64,000 nt of DNA from positions 372,001 to 436,000 of the forward strand of contig JAPWGK010000008.1 of the NCBI GenBank assembly GCA_029641185.1, in the 5' to 3' direction. How positions within the stretch are numbered: position 1 is the stretch's first letter; every line of letters begins with the position of its first letter. Made by a program: the position numbers and the translations under genes. Of the stretch, positions 35,132 through 48,092 are shown piece by piece. The notes beneath the pieces were generated by a model. It ran no database searches, was not told where the DNA came from, and worked only from the letters and a program-made list of their open reading frames with translations. This DNA comes from Pseudofabraea citricarpa (lineage: Eukaryota > Ascomycota > Leotiomycetes > Helotiales > Dermateaceae).

Positions 35132-36205
35132 CTACTTACTGAACTCCTTTAAAGCCGTGTCAAAATCTCCAGTAGATTGCAGAACTTTCCCCACTTTCCT
35201 AACTGTTTCCTTCCTCTTCTCATCTTTCCAAGAAACACGATCCATCGCCCAAAGGATCAGAGCTCCGAGGGCATACGCATCATTTTTGTAGTCTGGGGCA
35301 ACTTCTCCAAGGTCCACTAGGACCAAATGACACTTATCTGGTGTAAGGAGAGTATTCCTGTCATTGATATCACCATGACTGAATCCCACTCGATCCATTT
35401 CCTGGACTGCAAGTACAAGATCTCGAAATAGTGTTTCAGTTACAGGCAGAGTTGGCCAAGGTTTTGGGGGAGCCTCCTCTTCCTCGTCTCCTAGAAAACC
35501 CATGCCGTATCTATAACCACCAGCAAGGCCTTCCAGGCTCTCACCGCCGTACGGCATCAAGATCCCTAGAATCTCATCGGTCTCGACATGTCTGTGCACG
35601 ACGGCCAGAATGGGAAGGATGTGAAAACGCTGTTCCATGGTTCGGTAGAGTCCTGGTGATGGCTTCAATGCCACTTCGAGCTTCTCTCTGCTCCGGATCT
35701 CTCGCTCCATAACCTCCAGATCCTCGACAAACTCAATCCGTTTAAAGACACAGTCCATACCCCTCCAAACACACCGATCGCTGGAGCAGTTCAAATGGTA
35801 CTTCTGCTTTATCTGATCAAATGTCGTTGTTGGGAGAATATCAGAAGGGCCGTTGCCGTAACGAAAGTTGCCACGGATTTTCCGGGCGACGTGATCATTG
35901 GGTCTCTTATCAAATGTTGTTGGTGTCCCTTGCCGTGTCGTGTTGATGACGTTGAAATCTGGCAAGACGCCATGCTTGCGATGATATTCTGTGATATGGG
36001 TCGTGATGATGTGGGACATCCAGTCGTCTTCATTTCTGACCACTGTGTCGACATTCAGTTCATACCATCTGCGATTTGCAACATCGTAGGCATTGGCAGA
36101 GCAGGAGACACCAGGGTATACTGAGTTGTTGTAGATGATCACTTCGGGCTCGTGCCATATCCGATCAGGCTCCCGATCGGGAGCGGCCCACCATTCGGAG
36201 GCCAT
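35132..36205 (-). CDS. Divergent protein kinase-like protein
   Basis: A single-exon protein of 357 aa. The C-terminal half has kinase features: VFKRI (candidate ATP lysine, residue 155), HGDINDRNTLL (277-287) as catalytic loop, DLG (298-300) in place of DFG, and NDAYALGALILWA resembling subdomain IX. No glycine-rich loop is clear. The N-terminal 140 residues are unlike known kinase regions. The pattern fits the aminoglycoside-phosphotransferase-like / fungal-specific kinase-like proteins abundant in Pezizomycotina. Catalytic activity is uncertain. Confidence 0.75.
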   Translation of the reverse strand: MASEWWAAPDREPDRIWHEPEVIIYNNSVYPGVSCSANAYDVANRRWYELNVDTVVRNEDDWMSHIITTHITEYHRKHGVLPDFNVINTTRQGTPTTFDKRPNDHVARKIRGNFRYGNGPSDILPTTTFDQIKQKYHLNCSSDRCVWRGMDCVFKRIEFVEDLEVMEREIRSREKLEVALKPSPGLYRTMEQRFHILPILAVVHRHVETDEILGILMPYGGESLEGLAGGYRYGMGFLGDEEEEAPPKPWPTLPVTETLFRDLVLAVQEMDRVGFSHGDINDRNTLLTPDKCHLVLVDLGEVAPDYKNDAYALGALILWAMDRVSWKDEKRKETVRKVGKVLQSTGDFDTALKEFSK

Positions 36206-37915
36206 TGAACAGTAGTGCTCTTGTGATTTACTGATTTAACAATGATGGGTATTATTCTTTGCCATGCGGATTTGAATGTATAGAAAATATTAATTATACC
36301 ATGCCTCATCTTTGAAGAAGCCGATGTGAGGGTTGCTGCAGCTGCAGCTTCAATTTGCTGGTTAAGCGCGCGCTACTAACCTACCAACTAACACAGACCC
36401 AACACCAAAACTTAAGGCTTTAAAAGTATATTAAAACAATTGTTTCTGGGGACTCGGACTAATTGACTGTTCAATTACTCTTGATTTCCTTTTTCCTTTT
36501 TCTTTGTTCTTTTTCCTTTCCCCTGCTTTCGGACTTGTCAATACCTCATCAGAAATCAAACGCATCTTACGATTATTTGATCATTCCACGATCAAGTCAA
36601 ACGAAATCATGTGCCTGTTCGGCAAATAAAATGAAATGTAAATTGAGGTTAATAGAAAGTGTCGAAGACAAGTTCTCGTTCTCACAAGTATGAGACTTTT
36701 TAAATTAGCTAGGTGCATCAGATTTCTCATACATGATATAATGGTTGATCACGACCTGCAAGTAGATTTTCTCTCTATTTGATTTCCTAATTAGCCATTC
36801 GTCAAATCTGTACGTAGGATGTGGGCGGAATGACGAATAATCCTGATAGAGACTCAGCCCGGTCGGTAGCAGATTTGCGGATTTAGCCAAGAAAGACTAT
36901 CTTCGGCTGAAGCCACGAAGTGGTCAAACTACCGACAAGGATGAAATATTTCTAGAACCACGGATACTGCCGCTGCAGTCTTTCCCTGCGTCGGATCCCT
37001 ACCGTACTGCAGTACTAAGTAAGTAGCCACCGGCACATGAACTGGTTTGGTACAATTGGTTGCGCATGGCATTCGCACGAGTACGAGTCCGAAAGAATTC
37101 GATTGGCGTTCGGCTAACTTTAAGCGATTGTGAAATACATTCCCATAATTCGTCATAATTGGCATTCGCTTGGCGAGGGTGAAGATGCCGCAGTATTCTT
37201 TGATTAAGCTACATAGCTTGCTGTACTCTGGGTATTCTAGGTATTCTGGGCTCAAAGCTTAAGGAATCGCAATTGATTAAAGTTGAGTAGAAGAGTTTAC
37301 CAAGAGATAATCAACAGGTACCAAACAGTCTGCTACACATGTCTTGGGTCTAAGAATTACTGAATCTACTCTTATCGCGCACAGGTGGTTTGACTAAGTA
37401 CAACCGTGCTATTAAGGGGACCGGCTATCAAGACGGCAAATTGCATCGGGATTCCTTGCAATCCCATAGACTTCGTTACCCCGTCCCCGTTCGTGGATTC
37501 GTCATGTTTAATATCCATGAGGATCCGCTCCTGCACTCCTCCGCTTCAGTTGTGGTGTGGAGAACAGCCTCGGCCACAGCCGTTTTCGAGAGTTTTGGCT
37601 GCTCTCGCCACCAACAATTGCGATTTTTTGGCTGTTGCATTTGGTAAATGTCGACATCTTCCCCCTTCGAATCTTGTTGCTTCCATCCAGAGATAATCCC
37701 TGCCGTCGGGATTTGAATGGCAAAGGTGGAGTATCATTGATAGACAGTGCGCTATATTGCGGAAGAGGCATGTAGGTATAAATCCCCCATTTGCATTTTC
37801 ACTACTCGCTTTCTTGCCAGCTTTGCAGTCCATCTTCATTGCCATAATTCCTTTGTGCTGCTTTGTCAATTGAAGTACACTCAAAGCCATAAGCTACTTC
37901 TGTGCAAATTTAGCT
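36206..37915. other. Gene-free divergent intergenic region
   Basis: 1.7 kb, AT-rich on the left, between two divergent genes. Several open frames of 60-115 aa on both strands around 37400-37900 overlap one another and show no domain, so none is called. The right end is the promoter of the OPT gene. Confidence 0.45.
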
Positions 37916-40900
37916 ATGGCGGACAACGATGGGATTAAGAGTGTCGTTCAGACAACGATCAAAGATCGGACGGCAACTCACTCGAGCGAGAAGTCTACCT
38001 TGGTAAGTGTTTACCACTTCCATGATAAGAACTAATGAATCTCCAATGCTAACCTCTTCATAAGGATGACGAGAAGGCTTTCAATCATATATCCGACAAA
38101 CAAGCAGGATTGTGAGTATTTGATCATGCAAGTCAAAGTTCAAGAGCCTAATATTTTCTCTAGCGACCTTAATGTGACTGAGGGAGATTTACGCGAAGCA
38201 CAAGCGTACGCCGAAACCTTGACTCTTCTAGACACAAAAGCCGTTTGTCTTCTCCCTATTACAAAAACGATAGTATACTGAAGTTCTACAGATACTCGAA
38301 AGGACTTTGCAACTTCACGAATTCGATCCCAACTTTCCTTCAAAGACCCTCGCCACCATCCGTGAGGGTTTCAAGAACCCAGAAGTTTTCGAGAATTCCG
38401 AGATAAACCCAAAGTTATCGGAAGAACTGAAGGTCGAAGCCGCTTTGATCACTATCAATAGCCCGTATGCAGAAGTACGAGCTGTGGTATCCAATACAGA
38501 CGATCCGACAACTCCGTGCTCTACGATCCGGGCTTGGGTTATTGGTTTGTTCTTCGTCGCTTGTATAGCTGTTATCAACCAGTTGTTTAGTATTCGTCAA
38601 CCTTCTATCACGGTCGATGCATCTGTTATTCAGCTTCTGTCATATCCAGTTGGTAAAGCCTTCGAGCGCTTCTTGCCAGATGTTGGATTTACTCTTTGGG
38701 GCATCAGACATTCTTTGAATCCTGGCAAGTTCACAAAGAAGGAGCATATGTTGATTACGATCATGGCAAACGTTGGTCAGACACTGCCATCTTCCAGATA
38801 TATTAGTAAGTATCCCCTCAGTTAGTTGCCTCCGCCTCCAAACTTCTTATTAATCTTCTCATAGTTTGGACGCAATTCCTCAAGCAGTATTTCAACCAGG
38901 GTTATGCTGGCCAGTTCGCTTATCAAATTCTACTTGCTTTGTCGGTAGACTTGATGGGTTATGGTCTTGCTGGTCTATGCAGACAGTTCCTGGTCTACCC
39001 AGCTTACTGTCTCTACCCCCAACGATTGGTGACAATTGCGATGAACAATTCTCTTCACGACGGTATGCAAACAAACCATCCCTCATGCCCATCACAAGAA
39101 TAGGCTAATATTTTATCTTATTACAGAGGACAACCCTTCCGTGGTAGGATGGTTCAAGAAAATATTCCACATCTCTCGCTTCAAGTTCTTCATCTATGCT
39201 TGCGCAGGAATGTTCATATACTTTTGGTTCCCGAACTACATCTTCACGGCTCTCAGCGTTTTCAACTGGGTAGCATGGACTGCTCCGGATAATACCAATT
39301 TGGCTGCTATTACAGGCATCAAGAAAGGTCTTGGATTCAACCCCCTGCCGACTTTCGATTGGAATATGGTTACCTCCGATCTCGACCCTCTTGTCATTCC
39401 TTTCAGAACGACAATCAACAAGTTCATCGGACTCATTCTTGGAGGCATACTAATCATCGTTTTCTGGTACAACAATTTCTTCCATACCAGTTACTTGCCC
39501 ATCAACTCTAATACTCTGTACACACACAACGCGACGACATATTCAGTTTCGAAAATCCTGGATTCGCGTGGTTGGTTGGATGAGGCTAAATATCAAGCCT
39601 ACTCGCCCGTCTATATGGCCGCAAGTAATCTGGTTATGTACTTCTTCTTCTTTGCTGTCTATGCAGCTACCATCTCGTTTGTATTCTTGTATCATCGCCA
39701 CGAGATCAAATTAGGTCTCAAGGGCTTGTTTGATCAGATCAAGAACAAGACAAAGCCAGTAGGTGATATTCATGTCAGATTGATGGCTTCTTACCAAGAA
39801 GGTTTGTTTCTATCTCTCTCCTCACTATTCTGTGGTGGTGGCTAAAAATCGATATTTAGTACCTGAATGGTGGTTCTTTCTTCTCAACGTCGTTGCTGTG
39901 GCTCTTGGAGTTGCTGCACTTGCTGGATGGAAGACTTATGTAAGTGCCATCTACCTCCTGCTTATCGTACTGAAGGCTCGTACTAATATTGACACAGACA
40001 AACGTTGGTGTTGTATTCTTCGGAATTGGTCTCGCAGCTTTGTTCGTTGTTCCCGCGGGTCTCATCTATGCCACAACGGGTATTGTTATCGAATTGAAGT
40101 AAGCAAAATCCGAACAAGAAATATCTCATATTACATTACTGACCAAACACTACAGTGTCTTAGCAGAGTTTATTGGAGGAGCATTACAGCCTGGCAATGC
40201 GCTTGCCATGAACTTCTTCAAGTGTTATGGGTATGTCTTTCCATTCGCCTCGCTGCTATTTGTGATTTCAAAAGCTGACTTTTCTAAGATATGCCACCAC
40301 TGCTCATGCTTTGGCATTCTCAGCTGATCTAAAGTTGGCTCAATACACTAAGATTCCACCGAGACATACGTTTTGGGCTCAGTGCATAGCCACGGTTGTC
40401 TCGGCCTTCGTCGCTACTGGCATCATAAATTTCCAGATTCGGGATATTGAAAATGTGTGCCAAGTGTAAGTTCCACACTGAAAATGATTCGCTTGTTACA
40501 CTTCTGACATTGAAAATAGTGGACAAAAGGACAAATTTACTTGCCCGGGTGTCAACACTTACTTCAGTGCCGCAGTGCTCTTCGGAAGTATTGGTGCAAA
40601 GAAAGTCTTTGGTCAAGGCGGACAATATGGTGCTTTACTTAGTGCCTTCCCTATCGGATTCGTTTTCCCAATCATTCTATACTTCATTCAGAAGAGATGG
40701 CCAACGGGCCATTGGGTTAGCAAAATCCATCCTGTTGCTTTGCTTAGTGGAGGTATCGCCTGGTCTCCTGTAAGAACTCCCCAACCCATCTACTTTTACA
40801 ATGAGCTCTTCCACTAACTCATCGATCAGTATAATTTCAGTTATATGTGGCCGGCGATTCCAATCGGTTGGTTGTCCATGGTATATACCAAGACTCGCTA

Positions 40901-41120
40901 CCTGGCCTTCTGGTCCAAGTACAATTACGTCTTATCAGCCGCTTTCTCGACTGGTATTGCGCTCTCAGCAATCATTATCTTCTTTACTGTGGAATTCCCT
41001 TCAGTCAGTATTGATTGGTGGGGCAACAATGCAGAAACGGGTTGTGAGTCTACAGCCTGTGTTCGATTGAAGTTACCAGTGGGGGAGTATTTTGGTCCGA
41101 GGATTGGGCAGTATGCATAG
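37916..41120 (+). CDS. OPT-family oligopeptide transporter
   Basis: Proton-coupled peptide transporter of the plasma membrane. Twelve exons (37916..38002, 38065..38111, 38164..38242, 38292..38805, 38865..39062, 39127..39801, 39860..39939, 39998..40098, 40156..40230, 40289..40465, 40520..40769, 40830..41120) give 857 aa, the usual family length. SPYAEVRAVVSNTDDP and KIPPRHTF are the signature motifs of the peptide-transporter branch. About 14-16 hydrophobic segments are visible. Eleven introns make it by far the most intron-rich gene here. The third donor, GTTTGT, is the weakest, but frame and product support it. Confidence 0.92.
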
Positions 41121-41940
41121 ATATCAGGGATGGGGGATGGGAAAATATAGAGGATTGGGACATAGACTGGGGACGGCGTTGAATATAGAATACGGTTGGG
41201 AGTAATGATATAATGATATTGTTGTCTGATGAGTACCAGTAATGGTCCTGTGTCTTGTTGAGTACTTCATCATTAACGCTTAGTTTCGATCCGGTAGTCG
41301 CAGCCATGGTCGCTTTTCTCCGTCCTTCGTCACCCTCTTCTTGGTCACCCCACCCATATTGGCCCCGGTCTCTCTGACTCTCTCGTCGAAAGCTTTCTTG
41401 CTTCTTCCAACTCCAAACTACTACTTGGGAAGACCTTTCTGGAAATTTCACCTCATCGTCAAAGTGCAAACTGTGCAGTAAGTTAACTTCCTGCCATCTG
41501 TACTCCTTCTAACTGTTACGCAGAAAAACACTTGTTCCCTCCAAGCTCAAATTAAAGACCCCAAAAACGTTGTAGCCTCCTAATGCGAAAAGAAAAAAAC
41601 CCTCAGAAAGATTCTGTAGAATAATCGAGTCCTCAGATCCTCACAACTGCATCTTAATTCTTCAACATAAGCGAGCCGACATCACTTCCCCTTCATCTAT
41701 CGAGACTTCCTACTCTTGCTTTCTGAAAGCTATCGCCAAAATTGCACCCAGTAGCTTCCATTTTCACTTCTTGTCCCACCAGTCCGTTTGCCTTCTCAAG
41801 TCGCACAACACAAGACGTTACACCCTCAAAGCTTTCTCGCTCATCCAGTTCACTTTCCCAGCTTGCAGAGAACCATGAAAATCAGCTGCTTTTAGAAGAA
41901 GATTAGACGCAGTACTTTAATTAGCCATCATTTGAGAGTG
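41121..41940. other. Intergenic region, OPT / C2H2 gene
   Basis: 0.8 kb. The right part is CT-rich and probably the leader of the zinc-finger gene. No gene is supported. Confidence 0.5.
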
Positions 41941-43117
41941 ATGCAAATCCTAGGTGAGCAGTTTAAAAAAAACGCACGCTGATTTCAGGGCGGTCATCCC
42001 AGTTAGTCCATCTGATTCGCAACATTATACGACTCTTCCACAAGTCTTCTGCAGCCATCATCAATACAGTCAGTTAGAAGAATCCACGTTGCCAAGCCTT
42101 GAAGATAAAAACGTCAATGAACCTTGGAGTCTGTTGGATGACCGGAATGCCTCCAGGGCTAGCAGCTCGAGTGCCTCGAATAATTTGACGATGGCAGAAA
42201 CCCAATGGCCAGATTCTGGGACAAACAACTGTGCAACTTTGGAAATGAGAGATTACCACCATGGGGATGGTCACAGGATGTTGCAGCATGACTCTAATAA
42301 ACCTCGACAGGAGACAGGCTTTGGCCAGTTAATTATGCCTCAGGAAACCTTCGTCGATGCCTGGAAAAGCTTAAACTCATACTCCGTGAAAGCTTTCAAC
42401 TCCGTATCTGGTGACGCAGTGAAACAAAAGGCGATGAAGCCTAGAGTTAAATGTCAGCATGAAGGCTGTCCGACTACCTTTTCACGAGCCTATGAAATGA
42501 GAAGGCACACTAAAAACATACACCAGCGAGCCACAGAATTTGTCTGTCCAGTCTATGGCTGCCATCGTATCTCCAAGCCGTTTGCACGACTCGACAAATT
42601 CTGGGAGCATTTTTACACACACAAAAACCCTGATAAATTCGCATGTCTGGTTCAAGGATGCAAAAAGGCACCACTGGCTCGAAATGAATTGAAGGAGCAC
42701 CTTGTTGCCTGTCATTGCAACAAACAGCTTAATAATTCTCCCATAAGCGACATCCTGGATGTGCTTGGAATTATAGATCTGGTGGAGTCTAGCGTTTGTC
42801 CTCTGTCAATAGGTAGTTGTAGCTGGGTGGCATCTGGTTTGGGCAAGCCCCGTCTCCAGAAGCGTGTGCTGACAAGGCACTTGGGAGAGCATGACTTGAA
42901 AGAACGCGTGCAGCTTAATGCAGAGTTCCTCAAGAAGATTTCGCATAGTCTGTACTTAGGGCCTATGACGTGTCCTATCTGCGGTGAACGAAGAAATAAC
43001 ATTTCAAATTTTAGCGAACACCTCAAGTCTCACCCAATGGAAAGCAGAATGCTGCACTTCGAGAAACTTGCCACTCTATTGCGTCCCGTTTACTGGCGCG
43101 AAAAAAGAGCTTTATAG
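41941..43117 (+). CDS. C2H2 zinc-finger protein
   Basis: Probable nuclear DNA-binding protein. My best model has a 13-nt first exon (41941..41953, MQIL) spliced at GTGAGC to an acceptor at 42002, then 42003..43117, giving 375 aa. If that micro-exon is wrong, the first ATG of the long frame is 42191 (MAETQWPDSG). Three clear fingers lie at about residues 155-245: CQHEGCPTTFSRAYEMRRHTKNIH, CPVYGCHRISKPFARLDKFWEHFYTH and CLVQGCKKAPLARNELKEHLVACH. Two degenerate Cys/His pairs follow (CPLSIGSCSW..., CPICGERRNNISNFSEHLKSH). No target is predicted. Confidence 0.75.
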
Positions 43118-43732
43118 GTCAAGAGCATAATCAAGTCGGTTTTTGAAGGCTTGCATGATACCAGATTCAAGCTATGACAGGACTGTACTTATTTCCTTCT
43201 TGTTCCTCGGCCTCCGAATTTCAGGACATTGCACTGCAGTGTTTGCTCTTTGTTAATGGGTTCAACTTGTTGGCTGTGTGGATTTTGTAACCAATCCTGA
43301 TACTAAGAGAACTAGTCCTGAAGCTCTTTCGTTGTTTAACTCGAGTTTGATTTTCTTGCTCTTCTTGATTTGAAAGATCTATAATTACCCTCTAACTTTT
43401 TTCTTTCTCTCTTTCTTTTCTTTTCTTTTCTTTTCTCTTCTTTTTTAGGTAGCGAGGAGATGTAGACTTCTCAACAAGTCGTACTCATCACTTAATACTT
43501 ACTTGTAAAGGGGTAAAAGGAGCTGGCTTGATGGTTGGTTTCTGGTTTCATGTGCCTTTATCAGATTGGGCTTTTTTCTCTTCCTTCTCTTTATCTTGCG
43601 ACATATTTATGAAAACTTCACAGGTTACGGCGATCACTTGACTGATTTGAGGATTCGATATCCTGAAACCCTGAAAGGTAATGATGAAGGGATAAAAGTT
43701 CATGAAGTTAATTCTATAAAAACATGTTTATG
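43118..43732. other. Convergent spacer with pyrimidine tract
   Basis: Spacer between convergent genes. A TTTTC-type repeat spans about 43400-43446. No gene is seen. Confidence 0.5.
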
Positions 43733-45860
43733 TTAGCACTTCAAGAAAATGCCTTTCCTCATCTCGCCCTCTCTAACTTCGAACATGACTTGAATACCCA
43801 CGAAGAGCACACAATATGCCGAGACTAAGAAGAATAATCCTGGTACTTGTTAGCAATTGCATCAAAATAGTTCATAATCATGGGCATGCGTACCTGAATA
43901 ATCCCTGAAAATGCCAGAAACGATGGACTTCAACCCGTCAACACCAACGGCAAATCCGACAAGATTAGCAATCATCATCATCATGAGGTTCCCCACTGCT
44001 CCAATACCGCAGAGCACTCTATATCCAGTAAGATTGTTCAACCACTTGCGTCTTGGGAATATATAGCCAGCAATGACTTCGGGCATCATGAACAAAACAA
44101 TCAACCAGCCCCACACGAGAAGATTCAAACTGATATCATGCCACAAAGCCACAAATGTAAAAACGGCAGTGTAATTAATTGCCGTTCTAACAGTAGACAT
44201 CCACGTACGCGAACTGGCTCCTCCAAGTGGGATGTAAATATAGCGAATCAACCAGCGGTTGAAACTTCGATGCCAGCCTCGCCAAAAAGCTATCGTCGAG
44301 GGATTATCTGATAAGCAGCGGATCATGTTCTCCGGGGGGTCGATGCCATCAACGAGAGACCAGAGACGGAAGAATCTCCATGGCAAAAGTAATTTAAGCC
44401 AAAGGACGTGTAGGTTGAAATAAGAAAGGAGACTTAATTGGGCAGGTGTGTAATCTGACCAGTTGGGATTTCCCTTGGATATGGCAACACAGTAGTCGAA
44501 ATGGAGCAAGAGTTCGATGGCTAAGAGACAGAGCAGGAAGCGGAGCCCATATTTTAGCGTTCGTGGGTTCTCGATACTGGCTGGTGGGTATTTGAGCTGT
44601 GAGATATAATCATTGAAGGTTATGATAGGTCCCGCCAGGTAAAGAGGAGCGTAGATAGCGTAAGCCATGTAATTGCGGAAGGTGTAATCCTTGGCGTTTG
44701 CTGGGGTTGCGATACGGTCTCTTTCTGATAAGTTTGAGGGGTCGAGTTGTTTCTTCTTGGGCTGATTAGTACAAGATCTCCAGTTTGTGAGGAAACATCA
44801 TTTACCTCAATTGGGCTTCCACCTCTTCTCTCAAGGCTCCAGTAGTAATCAAGATTGAAACTAATCAATCTCAAAACTGTCAGGTTGAATAAGATCTCCC
44901 ATCTTGGCATGATTCCGGAATAACCATCGAGCCACACCCCCCAACCATGCAAGTGATTTGGTTCATTCCCTTGTACGGGTGAGATATAGCCTGCCATCTT
45001 GGCAAATTTATACCCGTCACTAAGCTCATTCGCAAAAAGCACCGCAATATTGAAGAACCATGTTGCAACAGGCATATACTTTCGAGGGAGGGTTGTAACC
45101 ATCCAGAAGTTTCCATACAGGATCGCAATCACCTTGAAGGCAGAAAATCCATGCAATGCCAATAAAAATATAACGGCGAACCCAAAATCGAATGATGCTC
45201 GACTTTCCAATCGAGCTTCTCCGTCTGCCACAGAAATATATGATGATCCGGAAGGTCTCGGAGAGCCATTGCGAGAGGGAATAGGGCGCAGGAATTCGTA
45301 TATACGGCGGAGGATAGGATGACAGGTGAGGAGGATGGCGAGGTAGGGCACATTCATGCGAAAGGTTCTGTATTGAGCATCCGAAATATCCTTCGCTAAG
45401 TTAGCACTCTACAGACACCAATTCTCAATCGGATACTCTTACAATCTTCCTGCCAGGTACCCAACCGTCTACAAGCAGATGCTGGTATTTATGATAATTT
45501 GGATCCGACGCTATTTTCGAAAGTCAGAATCTAGGCCAGCGGAAGGTAGAGAATATACTGACGTCTGGAAACATCATACGCAATCCAGAACATGTACGGC
45601 ACAATGGTCAGAAAGACGAAGTAGTAAAAGTAGAACTCAGGAGTCTTCCATTTCGAAGGCTGAGCTATTGGGCAACCATTACTGTCCGTTTTGACTCCAA
45701 CACCTGGTATAGAATCATCTCGTTTGGCAGCCCTTGAAACCGCAGCCGGATCAACTCTCGCATCTACGACAGTCTTGTAAGGAGTCGCGGAAGAGCTCGT
45801 GAATCGCGTATCAATTGTATCAAGGGAGTAGATGCTCCGTATGTAGGAGAAGATACTCAT
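43733..45860 (-). CDS. GUP1: MBOAT O-acyltransferase Gup1
   Basis: Multi-pass ER O-acyltransferase that remodels GPI anchors; it was first named for glycerol uptake in yeast. Five exons (45860..45563, 45510..45443, 45390..44806, 44761..43894, 43839..43733) give 641 aa. Diagnostic blocks are HKYQHLLVDGWVPGRKI, YAPLYLAGPIITFNDYISQ, FWRGWHRSFNRWLIRYIYIP and the MBOAT histidine in FVALWHDISLNLL. The protein ends RKGIFLKC, like other Gup1 proteins. In the second intron the spliceosome must skip a TTAG four bases after the CTAAC branch point and use GCGAAG. The start is the ATG giving MSIFSYIRSIYSLDTIDTRF. Confidence 0.93.
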
Positions 45861-46706
45861 CGTGGGGTCATGGGTAGATGTGACTCGAGGGCAATTGCAA
45901 TGAGCGACAAGAAAGAACAAGGGGGATCCAAGGGGAGAGAGAAGAAGGTTTGGCTGGCGATTGTGTTTAAGGAGTGTGAGTGGACTAAGGAGATTTATGT
46001 AGATGTGGCATACGGGGCGTGCCTTCGAAGAACTGGATAACGCGTATAAATTTAGCTCTTGATGTCACGGTCGCTTTTCAGGGGTCCCGTCAACCCGGTC
46101 AGCCTCGGTAAATTGTTACGCCTGATATACGATGCATTAGTCAGCACTTTGAACTTCGACTCGCGACAATGATTTTGATTCCGCAAATCCAATTTGGATC
46201 TAATTATTCTGGCATGATTTGCATGTTAAAACTCTTGATTGGTTTCACAGAAAGATACTAGTGTGACAGATCTTACAGTTTACACCTGATGATTGAAATG
46301 CTATGAGAAATACTTTAGCGACGCTTCAGACTGAAGTGAGAGAGATAAATAATCTTTGACAGGAATCTATCAAAAGCCAATTAAACTACAAGATTCAAGC
46401 TCTTGCGCTGAAGTAAGAAATACCCCAATCCCAAATCCAGAACAAATATGCTCCCCTAACATATTCATCTCAGTCCCCCAAACAAACAAAAATCCAGGTA
46501 GATCATTCTTTTGCAAGACCAGGTATTCTCCCAATCAAACAGACCAATTTCCACAACTCCGCTTCAGCTTGCTCACAAGCACCGTCTCCTACCCTCTCAT
46601 CTACCTATGGCCAACGACGCAGATAAAACTCCAAACCCCTTTCTGTGTTTCCCGGATACTAAGAATCAAACTCATATGGTCTCTTGATCTCAAGAAAGCC
46701 AGAGCC
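45861..46706. other. Intergenic region, GUP1 / SAP protein
   Basis: 0.85 kb between the start of GUP1 and the 3' end of the SAP gene. No gene is supported. Confidence 0.5.
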
Positions 46707-47427
46707 CTAATTCTGATCCTGATTCTGGTTCGTCTTCTCAGACTTGGTAAAGCGAGAAAACAAGTTACGCTTGAAGAATCCACTCCTATTCTGAGCTGGA
46801 CGACTGCTTGAGCTAGCGGTGGGTCTGTTGACAGGAGAGGTATTGTCGTCGGTATTTGAGACAGTGTTTCCTCGTTGTGGGACGGAAGGTTGTGCCTAAA
46901 TGAAAAGAAGATAAAGTTAATCTCGATTCAGGCCAGCCTGAAGGAAAACTTACACCACGACCCTGCCTATTGTCATTCAGGTTCAAGCCTCCAATGCGCT
47001 GTTCCAAATCCTGCTGAAGAGCCCGTTCACGAGCGACGTCGTTATCCGCCCTTGTATTGACTGTCTGCCTTCGATGATCAAGTCGTGCGTTTTCCCTCCG
47101 AGCATCTGATTGGTATTGCTCCTGTCGCTCTCGAGACCGCTGCTTTTTGAGCTGCAGCTGGGACTGTGGATCCAAGGTCGAAATCAAGTTGTGAATGTAT
47201 TTCTGGCCTTGTTCGGCTCGGTCGTATGATAATAGACGGCCAATGAGATCATTCTTGGTTCCGCTGCTCTCGAGGCCTTGGCTCCGGCATTGTTCGCTCA
47301 GATCGTACTTCTTCATGGCATCGTAGCGACTACCTGTCAGCTTTGAGTTGGGCTGTCGACGGTACATTTTGGATGTCAGGGTGATGATGCGTTGGAAGCA
47401 GTACCGTAAAGAGATTTGCAGACGCAT
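46707..47427 (-). CDS. Small SAP-domain protein
   Basis: Two exons (47427..46954, 46895..46707) give 220 aa from the first ATG, or 200 aa from a second at 47367 (MYRRQPNSKL). A SAP-like DNA-binding motif occupies about residues 36-68 (YDAMKKYDLSEQCRSQGLES then KNDLIGRLLSYD). A Gln/Arg-rich probable helix follows (LKKQRSRERQEQYQSDARRE). The tail is Ser-rich and ends with a basic segment FFKRNLFSRFTKSEK. SAP domains bind AT-rich DNA in chromatin proteins; the role here is unknown. The first 20 residues are hydrophobic and basic, which may be leader readthrough or a targeting signal. Confidence 0.72.
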
Positions 47428-48092
47428 CGTTGCTGTTTGAGGATAACCGATCTAGATTTGAGGGATGAGAAAAAGAGATGGCTGAAGATACTTTGAGTAA
47501 ATGAATTTGGCAAAGAACAGAAACCGGAGTGAAGAAATAGGAGTGAACAATATATATTCACATGGTTTCAATATTAGGCTTGTGAGGATTTGTTTAGAAC
47601 TGACTTTGAAGTTTCAGAATCTTTCCTTAGACTGAGTAATGAACCGAAACATATCAATCGTAACAAAAGGAATGCATGTTAAATAAAGAAGCAGTGATTC
47701 AAGAATGAGCCAGAATCACAGAAACAAAGAACAATAAAACCATCTCAGTAGAACTTAGTTACACACACTTACACACAAAACACTCACACAGCAAGTAAGA
47801 AGAGAAAGGGTCCATATTCGTAGACATGATGTGACTACATGCGTACCAAACCAAAAGAACAAAGTGCACACAACACAGCACAGTACAGGACCAAGCTCGC
47901 TTACATGCCGTTTGCCTTCCGTAGCGAACTACCCTACCCACCAGCACAGACTAGCAAAAAAAGAATGAGTGAAGTCCCTAACTCAACCTACACATAACCA
48001 AACAAATTAAAGATTGAAACAGAAGTGAGAAATAAAAATAAAATGTCAAAAAAATTGTGGAAGCTATCATTATCTGATAACCTCGGGGATTG
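47428..48092. other. Intergenic region, SAP gene / tRNA
   Basis: No gene is supported. It includes the tRNA trailer and the T-run terminator at 48048-48054. Confidence 0.5.
48048..48054 (-). terminator. RNA polymerase III T-run terminator
   Basis: Seven consecutive T on the minus strand, about 40 nt beyond the tRNA 3' end. No closer run of four or more T is seen, so the primary transcript should carry a long trailer. Confidence 0.7.

Noticed and set aside
37390..37890. Cluster of overlapping 60-115 aa frames upstream of the OPT gene
   Set aside because: They overlap on both strands, none shows a domain, and the region is best read as promoter and leader.
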